53,492 nucleotides of DNA from Methanosarcina sp. DH2 (GCF_020804225.1 NZ_WJBI01000023.1:1-53492); one strand, 5' to 3'. Positions 18,664-26,883 are shown, counted from the stretch's first letter. Notes: generated by a model not told the origin, from the sequence alone. A program made the numbers and translations.

Positions 18664-19335
18664 TCACTCTTTAATCCAGCCCTTTTCCATCCAGTAGTCG
18701 CAATTGTGAGCCCAGCGTTCTTTATTGGCAAGGATAGAATGTTTGAACCCTTCTTTCCATGCCTGCTGCCTGGCTTCCTGTTCAGGGTATTGTCTTTTCT
18801 CTTTTATCGCTTCAACAAGGTCTTTGCCCATTCCACGCGATTTTTCGATTGCTGCTTCTACCGCTTCAGGGCCAAGGTACATTGAACATCCCACGCCTCC
18901 TATAGATTTACCTCCGCACTGTACCATGAAATTGTTCATAATATCCAGGATAAAATCGAGCTCGTCGCCGCCTGCAGTTGTTAAGGACATGCTGTACTTT
19001 CCTTCAAAGAGCTGCTCATGGATAACAAGCGGGCATCTATCAAAAACTGTCTTGAGCTGAGCTGTCACATTTGTTATGTAGTTAGGGCTGCTCCAGATTA
19101 TGCCGTCTGCAGCCAGTAACTTCTCCAGCAAAGCCGGAAAGTCATCATTTATCGAGCATTCACCTTTTTTATGACATTTATCACATGCTATGCAGTATTT
19201 TATATCCAGCTTTGCAACATCAATAGACTCAACTTCAGCTCCTGCTTCTGCAGCTCCTTCAAGGGCTGCATCCAGTAATTTTAAGGTATTGCTGTTCTTG
19301 CCTCTCGGGCTTGATGATATACCGACTATTTTCAT
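18664..19335 (-). CDS. Iron-sulfur flavoprotein (NADPH-dependent FMN reductase fold)
   Basis: A 223-residue flavodoxin-like protein. It begins KIVGISSSPRGKNSNT, the FMN-phosphate loop, and has the compact cysteine motif C-x2-C-x2-C-x5-C (YCIACDKCHKKGEC) near residues 48-59 that binds a 4Fe-4S cluster in archaeal Isf proteins. SSPNYITNVTAQLKTVFDR follows, as in this family. Such proteins pass electrons and have been linked to oxidant defence in Methanosarcina. It leads a two-gene unit with the DUF169 protein. The C-terminus (HNCDYWMEKGWIKE) extends past the flavodoxin core. Confidence 0.9.
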   Translation of the reverse strand: MKIVGISSSPRGKNSNTLKLLDAALEGAAEAGAEVESIDVAKLDIKYCIACDKCHKKGECSINDDFPALLEKLLAADGIIWSSPNYITNVTAQLKTVFDRCPLVIHEQLFEGKYSMSLTTAGGDELDFILDIMNNFMVQCGGKSIGGVGCSMYLGPEAVEAAIEKSRGMGKDLVEAIKEKRQYPEQEARQQAWKEGFKHSILANKERWAHNCDYWMEKGWIKE

Positions 19336-19607
19336 GGTTTTCCCTCTCTTTATTTTTACAAAATTTTTACAGAAATAACAATACTGTATTCAATTAAAAC
19401 TTTATTGTGTTCTCTATTATATTCGCTGGTTGGGGAAATTACGAATTATAGCAGTTTCAAAATAGAGTTTCTTTCTGGAAGTGATTTAAAAACATAATTC
19501 CTAAAAAATAAGAGACCATTTTTGTTAAAAGTTCAAAATAAGAATTTTGATTGAGCTTGAGTGTTTTAATGCCTTAAACCCAACCAAATTTACAAAATAG
19601 TAGGTAG

Positions 19608-20213
19608 TTATCTTTTCATAAGTGTTGCAATAAAGAATATGCAGAGGCTACTGAATAAACTGATTCCAGGTAATAAAGGAACTTCACATTTTGCATATAT
19701 GTCTCTTATTGAGTTTGAATTAACCATGTGCCATTCAGCCTTGTTTCCATCAATAAAATCAGCATTGGAATCAATTATTTCATTTGGCATCTCTAAATAG
19801 TAATGTATTTTTATAGCGGAATCCATAGCTTCATTCATGCCGAAGGGGTCTTCTTCATCTTTTCCATAATCTGAGGCTAGGTCCCCAATCGGGTCTCTAT
19901 ATGTTAGATAATCTCCGCTTATTTCTGTATATGCTTTTTCCGAAGAAAGACCTGTCATAATTATCCTGACGTTGTCTCCATTTCACTCTTCCTTATAATC
20001 TCCACCCTGCGAGGTCACACTCTCTCGCAAAGATTCTCCATTTTCGGAAGCCTGGGAATTTAACATACCATATACAAAGGAGTTCGTGTCCATTATCATG
20101 TTATATTGAACAATCTCTCCGTTTTTGTTTACCTTTGATTCAAATGACATGTTAATGCATCCGCTCATAAGAACCATAAGGACAATAGATAAACCCAAAA
20201 CCAATTTTTTCGT
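19608..20213 (-). pseudogene. Lipoprotein gene with lost start codon and in-frame TGA
   Basis: In one frame, 20213 to 19608 encodes a lipoprotein: KKLVLGLSIVLMVLMSGC (lipobox) at the N-terminus, about 180 residues of soluble domain, and an ending PLLPGISLFSSLCIFFIATLMKR that is one membrane helix with a basic tip. Two disabling changes are visible. The expected start codon, 9 bases after GGAG, is ACG (complement of 20211-20213) instead of ATG. A TGA at 19983-19985 interrupts KEE-x-NGDN where Trp would fit. As read, only TTG 20204 to 19983 or an internal-start piece from 19958 could be translated. The family is unnamed here. Confidence 0.7.
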
Positions 20214-20615
20214 TTATAATGTCTCCTGCATAGTAATGTAACTGTATAATTTATTCAAAATTTTCTCTTGATATATATTTCGATTTTGTCTCAATAATCA
20301 ATTCTAAAGGTGCTCTATTTTCTTATGTTCCGGAGACACTGGAAAGGATTTTACTATTACAGTTCATCGAGAATAAAAAGCAATAAATTTTCGGTTTTAC
20401 CATTTTAGGTTGCGGGTCAGTAACTGAAAATTGTATACAGAGGAGTTATTCTCAAAATACATAATTATTTTCAACTTTTACAAAACAGTGAAGAACCCAA
20501 CGTGGCAGAAGATCATATCTTACGGAAGAGCCAGTGTATTTTTTTAAAATCATTATTATATAATTCTGAAAAAACTTAAGAAGTTTTATGTTCTACACAT
20601 TCATTATTTGGGTTC
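20214..20615. other. Intergenic region upstream of the zinc-ribbon/TM2 gene
   Basis: AT-rich and non-coding. A TATA-like TTATATAATT at 20557-20566 may drive the downstream gene with a leader of about 25-35 bases. No repeat or RNA gene is seen. Confidence 0.45.
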
Positions 20616-21008
20616 ATGGAAGAAAATGTAGGTGTTTCTCTGGATAGTCAGGTTGTGGAAATGGTTAAAATAAATGAAAGCGTTTTTTGCCGATCCTGCG
20701 GGAAGCAAATCAGGTCAGATGCTGAAATTTGCCCGCATTGTGGAGTGAGACAAAAAACTAATGTTCAGTCTCTATCCCCAAAAAATCCTGGTTTTGCAGC
20801 TGTAGCTTCATTCCTGTTTGCGGGATTAGGACAAATTTACAACGGCGAATTTGTAAAGGGTTTTTTATTCATGGCTATCCAGATAATTAATTTTTTACTA
20901 ATATTTGTTTTCATAGGAATGATTACTTATCCGATAGTTTGGGCAATCGGTATCTACGATGCTTACAAGACTGCTGAAAAGATCAATGCAAAAATCGCAG
21001 AAGCCTAA
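20616..21008 (+). CDS. Zinc-ribbon protein with TM2-like membrane domain
   Basis: A 130-residue protein. Residues 25-44 form a zinc ribbon (CRSCGKQI...CPHCG, two CxxC knuckles), then a Pro/Ser linker, then two membrane helices: NPGFAAVASFLFAGLGQIYNGEF and FLFMAIQIINFLLIFVFIGMITY, ending WAIGIYDAYKTAEKIN. The GLGQIYNGE motif and the YDAY ending are hallmarks of TM2-type domains. The combination is widespread in archaea with unknown function. The Met at residue 17 is an alternative start. Confidence 0.85.
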   Translation: MEENVGVSLDSQVVEMVKINESVFCRSCGKQIRSDAEICPHCGVRQKTNVQSLSPKNPGFAAVASFLFAGLGQIYNGEFVKGFLFMAIQIINFLLIFVFIGMITYPIVWAIGIYDAYKTAEKINAKIAEA

Positions 21009-21482
21009 ATCTGTTGATTTTTTTCTGTTGATTTTTTTCTTTTGTAAATTTATTGCATGGTACGGTGTGGGATCAAGAATACCTAGCCCTTCGCAAGCTG
21101 TCCGACAATTTCCAAAAGTAATAACTTAATTCTTATTTTTCTGTTTAAAGGCTTTATATGCTTTATTTTTTCATATTTTTGTTCTGAAATGGAATTGTCG
21201 GACAGCTCCTTCAGAATACACACGGATTGATTATCAGACCAATTTTAGGAGTTAGTTTGTCTGGTCTGAGAGCACCTCAAATGTGAAAAGATTGTAATGT
21301 ACAAAATTATATTCATAGACCGATAGCTAATCAACTGTTTATCAGAATACCAAAATAATTGGAAACGTAAGGAAAGTGAACTGTTTATTAACCCTGACCC
21401 CTAACACATTGCAGATATTCTTCCTGAGCAAAGCCGAGGGTGCTGGCTAAGCAGAAAAATAGATCAACGGAACGATAATAAC
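21009..21482. repeat. Intergenic region holding a 111-bp inverted-repeat element (21096-21206)
   Basis: AGCTGTCCGACAATTTCC at 21096-21113 is the reverse complement, apart from one extra T, of GGAATTGTCGGACAGCT at 21191-21206. The 78-bp centre is AT-rich and non-coding. This is the layout of a MITE, a non-autonomous derivative of an insertion sequence. The rest of the spacer, up to hsdM, shows no gene; it precedes hsdM by about 270 bp and could carry its promoter. Confidence 0.7.
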
Positions 21483-22658
21483 ATGTTTGAACAAACTTTT
21501 AAAAACATCGATGATACTCTTCGTAAAGATGCCGGTTGCAGTAGCGAACTTGATTATGTGGAGCAGACTTCCTGGATTCTTTTTTTGAAATATCTGGACG
21601 ATCTTGAAAGAGATAACAAAGATAAGGCAGAGCTGAAGGGTGAGGTTTATACAGACATTATCAGTCCGGAGTATAAATGGGAATCCTGGGCAGTTCCCAA
21701 AGACAAAGAAGGTAAAATAGACCATCAAAACGAGCTTACAGGCAGTGATCTGGAGGATTTTGTAAACCTCAAGCTGTTTCCCTACCTGAAAAAGTTCAAA
21801 GTCGATTATCACGAGAACGCCAATACTATCGAATACAAAATCGGGGAGATCTTAAGCGAGTTAAGAAATAAGATTCAGAGCGGATACAACCTGCGTGAAG
21901 TCCTGAATACGGTCGATGAACTCCGCTTCCGTTCTCAGACAGAAAAGCATGAGATGTCGCACCTGTACGAGGATAAAATTAAGAACATGGGCAATGCTGG
22001 CCGAAACGGCGGCGAATATTACACTTCCCGTCCTCTTATCAAAACAATTGTGAAGGTGGTTTCTCCCTCCATCGGTAATAAGGTGTATGATGGGGCTGTG
22101 GGTTCTGCCGGTTTTCTGGCGGAATCCTTTGAATACATGAAAGAGAGCAAGAAACTGACCACGAACAAAGACCTGACCACCAGAGATATGGAGATTCTTC
22201 AGAAAGAAACATTCCACGGTAAAGAAAAGAAGTCGCTTGCCTACATCATCGGCATCATGAACATGATTCTGCACGGCATCGAGGCTCCCAATATTGTGCA
22301 TACCAATACCCTTACCGAGAACATTTCCGATATTCAGGAAAAAGACCGTTACGATATCGTAGTTGCCAATCCCCCATCTGGCGGCAAGGAACGCGCTGAG
22401 GTACAGCAGAACTTCCCTATCAAAACCGGCGAAACCGCTTTTCTGTTCCTCCAGCATTTTATAAAAATTTTAAAAGCAGGCGGCAGAGCTGGCGTAATAA
22501 TCAAGAACACCTTTCTTTCAAATACCGATAATGCGTCCGTGAGCCTGCGCAAAATGCTGCTGGAAAGCTGCAATCTGCACACGGTTCTTGATTTACCAGG
22601 CGGTACTTTCACGGGTGCAGGGGTTAAAACAGTAGTTCTTTTCTTTGAAAGATCTTGA
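21483..22658 (+). CDS. hsdM: Type I restriction-modification methyltransferase HsdM, truncated
   Basis: A 391-residue DNA adenine-N6 methyltransferase subunit. It has the HsdM N-terminal helical domain (FKNIDDTLRKDAG...LDYVEQTSWILFLKYLDDLE) and the SAM-binding motif I VYDGAVGSAGFL. Motif IV reads NPPSGG, where family members have NPPFGG, so the aromatic catalytic residue is lost. The protein stops right after GAGVKTVVLFFERS; complete homologues continue about 90 residues past this point. Truncation plus the F-to-S change predicts an inactive enzyme. hsdR lies 4.3 kb downstream, with unrelated genes between and no hsdS seen. Confidence 0.9.
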   Translation: MFEQTFKNIDDTLRKDAGCSSELDYVEQTSWILFLKYLDDLERDNKDKAELKGEVYTDIISPEYKWESWAVPKDKEGKIDHQNELTGSDLEDFVNLKLFPYLKKFKVDYHENANTIEYKIGEILSELRNKIQSGYNLREVLNTVDELRFRSQTEKHEMSHLYEDKIKNMGNAGRNGGEYYTSRPLIKTIVKVVSPSIGNKVYDGAVGSAGFLAESFEYMKESKKLTTNKDLTTRDMEILQKETFHGKEKKSLAYIIGIMNMILHGIEAPNIVHTNTLTENISDIQEKDRYDIVVANPPSGGKERAEVQQNFPIKTGETAFLFLQHFIKILKAGGRAGVIIKNTFLSNTDNASVSLRKMLLESCNLHTVLDLPGGTFTGAGVKTVVLFFERS

Positions 22659-22730
22659 AGAATAGTCCGTCTTTTGTAACCGATAAACAGCATATCTGTG
22701 CAAATTTTTTAACAGAAAACTTGAATCCGG

Positions 22731-22740
22731 TTTAAATATT
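22731..22740 (+). promoter_or_regulatory. TATA box for a leaderless small membrane gene
   Basis: TTTAAATATT is centred about 28 bases before the ATG at 22763, the distance expected when an archaeal message starts at or next to its start codon. Confidence 0.45.
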
Positions 22741-22762
22741 ATTTTTGTCAAATTCTCCAATT

Positions 22763-22975
22763 ATGAAAATAATCGGTTCATTTATTCTTCTCGTTTCTCT
22801 TTCCATCGTTATCTTGTGCGGCACGATTGCTGCTGAAGATATGATGAATGACGCCAAAGCAGAAAACAGTACTGAAGCTGCCGCAGCGCAAAGCGCAATA
22901 AGCCCAACTCTGATATTAATGGGCTTTTCGTCACTCGTTATCGGTGCAATGATTGTGATTAATGAATATAGGTGA
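22763..22975 (+). CDS. Small two-helix membrane protein
   Basis: 70 residues from the ATG at 22763: MKIIGSFILLVSLSIVILCG is a first helix or signal anchor, then a 30-residue Ala/Glu-rich loop (AEDMMNDAKAENSTEAAAAQ), then a second helix (TLILMGFSSLVIGAMIVI) and the tail NEYR. A TTG at 22745 in the same frame is less likely because the TATA box fits the ATG. It opens the island inserted between hsdM and hsdR. No family is recognised; signal-peptide cleavage after the first segment is possible. Confidence 0.55.
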   Translation: MKIIGSFILLVSLSIVILCGTIAAEDMMNDAKAENSTEAAAAQSAISPTLILMGFSSLVIGAMIVINEYR

Positions 22976-23024
22976 TGCTTATGGGCTTATATGAAAAAGC
23001 AAAAAGAGTAGGGAGGTTGTGAGC

Positions 23025-23190
23025 ATGATCAAATATGTTTACGGATACCCTGTAGAATGTTTACGGATACCCTGTAGAAGTCCCAGACCCCGAACCTCTG
23101 CAAAAGCGAATAAAAATCGGCATGCTGCGCGAGCTTTTTAGACGGCATGATATTCGTTTTTCGATGGATCGAGCATGGAGGTGGAGATAA
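23025..23190 (+). pseudogene. Small gene broken by a 22-bp tandem duplication
   Basis: ATG 23025 (GGGAGG 9 bases upstream) opens MIKYVYGYPVE. Positions 23036-23057 and 23058-23079 are identical 22-bp copies; because 22 is not a multiple of three, the frame is lost and the peptide ends at 38 residues. Removing one copy restores a clean 47-residue protein, MIKYVYGYPVEVPDPEPLQK and so on to MDRAWRWR, ending at 23190. That restored protein overlaps the next gene's ATG (23175), a spacing typical of coupled plasmid or virus genes. Confidence 0.65.
23036..23079. repeat. Exact 22-bp tandem duplication
   Basis: Two perfect head-to-tail copies of a 22-bp unit beginning TGTTTACGGATACCC lie inside a small coding sequence. 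The perfect identity implies a recent event. Confidence 0.9.
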
Positions 23191-23929
23191 TACCCCCAGC
23201 ACAAACAATGCTCCCAAAAATGCTTGATGCTGCCAGTACAATGCAGGAATTTACAGCTCGCACGCTTGCAGACAAGATAGGGACTGATCTGAAAAAGGTT
23301 GCAGACCTCCTTGGACTCCATAACCGCAGAGGATCTGGATACTTCAGGAGGCTGCGGAGAGATGGATGTCTTTGGGTGTATACCAAGCCTGAGTTAAGCG
23401 GAATACTCCACTGAAAGAAGCGCGAGAAGCGGAAGCCGCAAGGCATGTACGTTGGCTCGATGCACAGGAAGAAAGGCGGAGAAAGAAAGAAGCTGAGCGA
23501 AAAGCACGTGCGGAAGCAGCCAAAGCCAGAGAAGTAGAATGGAAAAGAGACCGCGAAGCGAAAAACGCGGAGCGGAGAGAGCGGATTGAGGCTATACTCG
23601 CACCATATCGAGCTTGGTCGAAGCGGACAATGAAAACGATATATGCGTATGTGGGGGAAAGAATTCTATTTCGTGTTCCGGCACACATCTGCACGCAGTA
23701 TGGCTGGAAAAAATACAGTAGATTTTCAATTCTGACCGATCCTGATACGAAGAAAATCACCCTACTGGAAGCAGGTGAAGAACACGAACACGAAGAAATT
23801 GTTTTCGGTGACACTCTCCAGATCTCGATTTCCGCGCGGATCTGTGAGGCTACTGGATGGGAATATGGGGATGTGATTTCGGTGGATTTCAAGGGACGGG
23901 AAATTGTACTTCAGAAGGTGAAACGATGA
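23175..23929 (+). pseudogene. Winged-helix, coiled-coil, AbrB-like fusion gene with a frameshift
   Basis: ATG 23175 encodes a helix-turn-helix region (TARTLADKIGTDLKKVADLLGLHNRRGSG...RRDGCLWVYTKPELSG), then stops at 23414 because one base is missing near 23400 (GGAA where GGAAA restores the frame). The adjacent frame continues without a stop: NTPLKEAREAEAARHVRW, about 60 residues of Arg/Glu/Lys coiled coil, then two AbrB/SpoVT-like repeats (ERILFRVPAHICTQYGW...; TLQISISARICEATGW...VISVDFKG) to 23929. The 99-residue part from ATG 23630 could still be made alone. The restored 250-residue protein would be a DNA-binding regulator of viral or plasmid type. AbrB similarity is by motif only. Confidence 0.65.
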
Positions 23930-24249
23930 TCATACCTCTATCTTTATGGGTGTTTTTGGCTGTTTTTGCAGTCGGAGCATTCTGTTTTTGTTTGTTCGTC
24001 AAGGATCGAAACAACTATAGCAATGTGATTGCAGGCGCTATCGCGATTGTCCTCTGGTTTGTCGCAGGTTTGCAACTCTTCATAGGGATCAGCTCGGAGG
24101 GCGCTGTATATGTTTCAGGATCTTTGGCTTGGATATTCCTTGCGATCGGAGTGATTCAAGGCATCATCACCTTTGTGTTGGTCTTGGACATAGTTGCCGA
24201 ACGAAAAAACAGCAGGAGCACTTACATGGGCTTAGAGGGCTTGAAATAA
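23926..24249 (+). CDS. Small three-helix membrane protein
   Basis: 107 residues; the ATG at 23926 overlaps the preceding stop in an ATGA, so translation is probably coupled. Three hydrophobic stretches are seen: IIPLSLWVFLAVFAVGAFCFCLFV, SNVIAGAIAIVLWFVAGLQLFIG and SLAWIFLAIGVIQGIITFVLVL. The tail is basic (AERKNSRSTYMG). Size and topology recall phage holins or small plasmid membrane proteins, but no family is recognised. An upstream in-frame start (23857) lies inside the previous gene and is rejected. Confidence 0.65.
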   Translation: MIIPLSLWVFLAVFAVGAFCFCLFVKDRNNYSNVIAGAIAIVLWFVAGLQLFIGISSEGAVYVSGSLAWIFLAIGVIQGIITFVLVLDIVAERKNSRSTYMGLEGLK

Positions 24250-24250
24250 G

Positions 24251-24310
24251 ATGGTTGACTCCGGTAAGGCTCTGACAGTGATTGCAGGGATTACCCTCGC
24301 AGCCTTTTGA
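24251..24310 (+). pseudogene. Possible truncated small membrane gene
   Basis: ATG 24251, one base after the previous stop, opens MVDSGKALTVIAGITLAAF and stops at TGA 24308. The start of a membrane helix is cut short, suggesting a gene remnant. The stop region forms a hairpin (GCAGCC / GGCTGC, 24299-24316) that might act as a terminator. Confidence 0.3.
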
Positions 24311-24386
24311 GGCTGCTGAAAAAGAGATAAAGGGGCTGGTTTATCCAGCATTCCACTTAATTTTATTTAAGAAATGTGAGATGTGA

Positions 24387-24551
24387 TTATTTATTATGCT
24401 TGAATTTTGGTTCTTTAGCAAAAAATGCCTTAATAGGGTTTACTTTTTGCGGTTGTATTCTAGTACCTATTTTTGCATCGTGAGGGTATATTGTAATTGG
24501 ACAATAATCACCAGAAGCAGATTTAGAATGCGTTTCTAGTGTCTCTCTCAT
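24387..24551 (-). CDS. Small hypothetical protein (54 aa) downstream of a membrane protein
   Basis: ATG 24549-24551, preceded by GGTG 5 bases upstream, encodes MRETLETHSKSASGDYCPIT to the end KEPKFKHNK. It is soluble, with one Cys and a basic C-terminal half (AKIGTRIQPQKVNPIKAFFA). It begins 34 bases after the stop of the four-helix membrane gene on the same strand, so the two are probably a unit. No family is recognised. Confidence 0.6.
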   Translation of the reverse strand: MRETLETHSKSASGDYCPITIYPHDAKIGTRIQPQKVNPIKAFFAKEPKFKHNK

Positions 24552-24585
24552 ATTTTCACCATACCTATTTACTATTAAGTTTGTA

Positions 24586-25287
24586 TTAATATCTTTTGGC
24601 TTTTGGAGTCAAATTCAAGTTATATCTATAAAAAATAGCTTGATACACAAACGAATTATTGGGAAGTCCTGATAATTTGGAATTGTTCTGAGTAAGATGG
24701 TTTTGTGTGTAATTATTTATTGATATATTGTCTGATATGTTATCTGAATCGTTAAAACTATCAGACGTTACATTAGGTTGTTGTGTATCTACACATGAGT
24801 ACCATATGGAAAATATAAATAATAAAACAGTGCTTATAGAAAAAAATATTACAGCCGTTTTTAATAATGAATTTTTTGTTGCATTAACTTCATTGTTATA
24901 TGAAATTCCGTCGTTTAATCCGTCCGACACTGTTTTAATAAATGGTCTATTTCTGCGAATATATTCACGCATTACATAATCTGTATCTAGTACCCACATT
25001 GACTCATTACCATGAAAAAGAGACTTCATAGCAGCAACTAGCGTAATAGTGAGTGAGATAATGCAAATGATGTAAAACACTAGCATATATACATGACTTC
25101 TAAGTGCATTTAAATGACTAAGACCCAAATCTGCACCGAAGACCAATAACACTCCGATAAATCCTATAATACAGGTGGCTTTGTTCTCTATGCTTTGTGT
25201 TCTCTGCCATTCAAGCAAATATCTATCATTTAAAATCTCATATACATTGTCGTCTACGTTGCCATCTAAATTAGGGTCATCACTCAT
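24586..25287 (-). CDS. Membrane protein with paired N- and C-side helices, possible effector-like
   Basis: 233 residues. The N-terminal region LNDRYLLEWQRTQSIENKATCIIGFIGVLLVFGADL joins a charged helix to TM1; TM2 is VYMLVFYIICIISLTITLVAA; a soluble stretch of about 55 residues follows, then TM3 LLKTAVIFFSISTVLLFIFSIW and an Asn/Ser-rich tail. The pattern of an amphipathic helix with KA at the membrane entry, a helix pair, a soluble part and a further helix resembles membrane effectors of nucleotide-signalling defence (PycTM-like), but this is a topology argument only and no cyclase gene is next to it. It lies in the hsdM-hsdR island, with a 54-residue partner gene downstream. Confidence 0.7.
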   Translation of the reverse strand: MSDDPNLDGNVDDNVYEILNDRYLLEWQRTQSIENKATCIIGFIGVLLVFGADLGLSHLNALRSHVYMLVFYIICIISLTITLVAAMKSLFHGNESMWVLDTDYVMREYIRRNRPFIKTVSDGLNDGISYNNEVNATKNSLLKTAVIFFSISTVLLFIFSIWYSCVDTQQPNVTSDSFNDSDNISDNISINNYTQNHLTQNNSKLSGLPNNSFVYQAIFYRYNLNLTPKAKRY

Positions 25288-25389
25288 AATCGCTCAACGC
25301 TCAGTTGATAAGAACTCACGTTATATATAAAATAGTGTAAATTGTATAAGAGTAAAGCGATAAAAAATTTAAATTACACACGTTTGGTT

Positions 25390-25410
25390 AAACATCTGAA
25401 AAAGATGTTT
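25390..25410. terminator. Perfect 8-bp hairpin between genes
   Basis: AAACATCT and AGATGTTT are separated by 5 bases. It sits between the divergent membrane gene and a gene remnant. It could terminate the minus-strand remnant (25431-25661) or be an operator. Confidence 0.35.
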
Positions 25411-25430
25411 TCCTTAAACTCAATTTTTCA

Positions 25431-25661
25431 TTACCTTACTTGTCGTAAATTGTCGTAAATTATGACCTTATATCTCTTTCCAGCGTGATTGGTCTTGATG
25501 CATCCATTCTCTGGGCTTGTGCCTTCAAGCGTGATTTCATCTCCTACTCGTACCCACGCAAGAAATCCACCATCTATTTCAACACGTTGCGCCTTTCCGG
25601 CTTTCCCTAGATCTTCAAGAATTTTTTGTAGTATTTCAGGCAGAGCTACTGGAAGATTAGT
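25431..25661 (-). pseudogene. Gene remnant without start codon
   Basis: A 76-codon open frame reads LPVALPEILQKILEDLGKAG, AQRVEIDGGFLAWVRVGDEI and ends KRYKVIIYDNLRQVR. It has no start codon and TAG lies just upstream. A short ATG frame (MLKLMSIATAKHLD) ends within a few bases of it in another frame, suggesting the N-terminus shifted by an indel. It is not recognised; probably plasmid or virus derived. Confidence 0.45.
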
Positions 25662-25890
25662 CTAAGTGTTTAGCTGTTGCTATCGACATCAGTTTCAACA
25701 TCCTATGTACTATTCACGCACATCTAGGAATATGCAAAATAAGAATTTCAAGCTAATCTACGAAGATAATCTGTAAATAATAGACGATTCAAAGTTTAAA
25801 AGCGAACTATTATAAATATAAAAATAGAGTATATGCATAACGAAAGCCTTTCCATTAAGGCGTAATAGTCCGTTAAGGAAGTGTTGAAAA

Positions 25891-26241
25891 ATGGGTGAAC
25901 TAAAATGGATTTGTCCGAAATGTGGCAGTGAAGAGACCGTTGTTTTACAACCAGCTGAAAAGGACGGGTTGCTGGAATTTGAGTACGAAGGTAAAACCCA
26001 CAGGTCTCCGACCACTAAAAAAGATGATATCATGCTCCTTTGTACTACTTGCCGTCACAGGGAAATCATCAAGGAGTACAAATACCAAGAAGCCTGCATA
26101 AAATCACAGAGATCAAAAACCGGAAACGGCTGCTGTATGACGGCAGAGATCATTGCAACAGGTGTTGCTATTGGGATAGTTGCAGGTTCTATTGCTACAT
26201 TACTCATTGTTGGATTTTTTGGTCTTCTCCTTGGTGCGTGA
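25891..26241 (+). CDS. Zinc-ribbon protein with C-terminal membrane helix
   Basis: 116 residues. CPKCG (residues 8-12) and a distant CTTC (51-54) can form a split zinc ribbon around a YEGKTHRSPTTKK loop; the C-terminus is one long hydrophobic segment (IIATGVAIGIVAGSIATLLIVGFFGLLLG). AAGGAAGTG lies 6-8 bases before the ATG. It belongs to the island between hsdM and hsdR. Such zinc-ribbon plus anchor proteins are frequent in archaeal mobile regions; the role is unknown. Confidence 0.65.
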   Translation: MGELKWICPKCGSEETVVLQPAEKDGLLEFEYEGKTHRSPTTKKDDIMLLCTTCRHREIIKEYKYQEACIKSQRSKTGNGCCMTAEIIATGVAIGIVAGSIATLLIVGFFGLLLGA

Positions 26242-26259
26242 TAAGGTGGACAAACTAAA

Positions 26260-26770
26260 ACGGATACCAAAGTCCCATTTGTATTCTACTTATAATTACC
26301 ACAATCATGGTAATAACCGGATGCATAGAAGAAAAACCAGCGGTAGAAAAATCGGATGATTATAAGCCAGAATTCAGTAACCGTACGCTTATGACGCATG
26401 CAAATAATACAGCAGCAGCACAAAAAAGCTATGAAACTGTTGGAAAAAAGTTTAATGCTGCACTGGCAGATGTTGAGGATGCAGGGGATGTATACAATCT
26501 AGATCCGACACCTGAGAATGCAAATGAGCTGAATAGAAAAATACACATATTGAGATCTGTGGCGATTGATATGCAGGTCGAAGAGAAAGCATATGATGCT
26601 CAACTCACAACGATGTCCAATTATCTAGATGATAACAGGGAAGAACTCAATGCTATTACGAAACATTCTACATTAATGGAAATCAATTGATCATCAAATC
26701 CCGCGCACAGATTGAAGCTAATCACAATACGATCGAGAAAGCCCTTGCAACAGAACCTGTGGAGTATTAA
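26260..26770 (+). pseudogene. Small lipoprotein gene with two frame breaks
   Basis: The middle part (ATG 26307 to TGA 26690) encodes 127 residues, including VITGC (lipobox end) and a helical domain (AAAQKSYETVGKKFNAALADVEDAG...). The N-terminal signal is split: DTKVPFVFYL in one frame (26263-26292) joins IITTIMVITGC in another if one base is restored. The codon in start position is ACG (26260). At 26683 a missing A restores the C-terminus QLIIKSRAQIEANHNTIEKA...PVEY, ending at 26770. The reconstructed protein is a helical lipoprotein of about 168 residues; the family is not recognised. Confidence 0.6.
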
Positions 26771-26771
26771 C

Positions 26772-26846
26772 ATGTACATCAGGTATATTTTTGAAATAAT
26801 TTTCGATTTTATCGCGAACTATCAAAAAAAGCTCCAAGAGAAGTAG
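26772..26846 (+). CDS. Possible tiny peptide gene (24 aa)
   Basis: ATG one base after the lipoprotein stop; encodes MYIRYIFEIIFDFIANYQKK and ends LQEK. It is amphipathic with aromatic residues. It has no clear ribosome binding site but lies where coupled translation could occur. It may be spurious. Confidence 0.3.
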   Translation: MYIRYIFEIIFDFIANYQKKLQEK

Positions 26847-26883
26847 ACCTATTTTTTACTAAGGCTGAAATTCAGCTGGTATT

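Noticed and set aside
19983-19985. TGA as a selenocysteine or tryptophan codon
   Set aside because: Methanosarcina is not known to use selenocysteine, and TGA serves as the normal stop in many genes here; nonsense change is simpler.
21861-22457. 198-residue minus-strand frame within hsdM
   Set aside because: Antisense shadow of a gene with conserved methyltransferase motifs.
23138-23892. Overlapping minus-strand frames of 102 and 182 residues
   Set aside because: The Ser/Arg-rich products are the antisense of the coiled-coil coding region, and the plus-strand reading has coherent domains.
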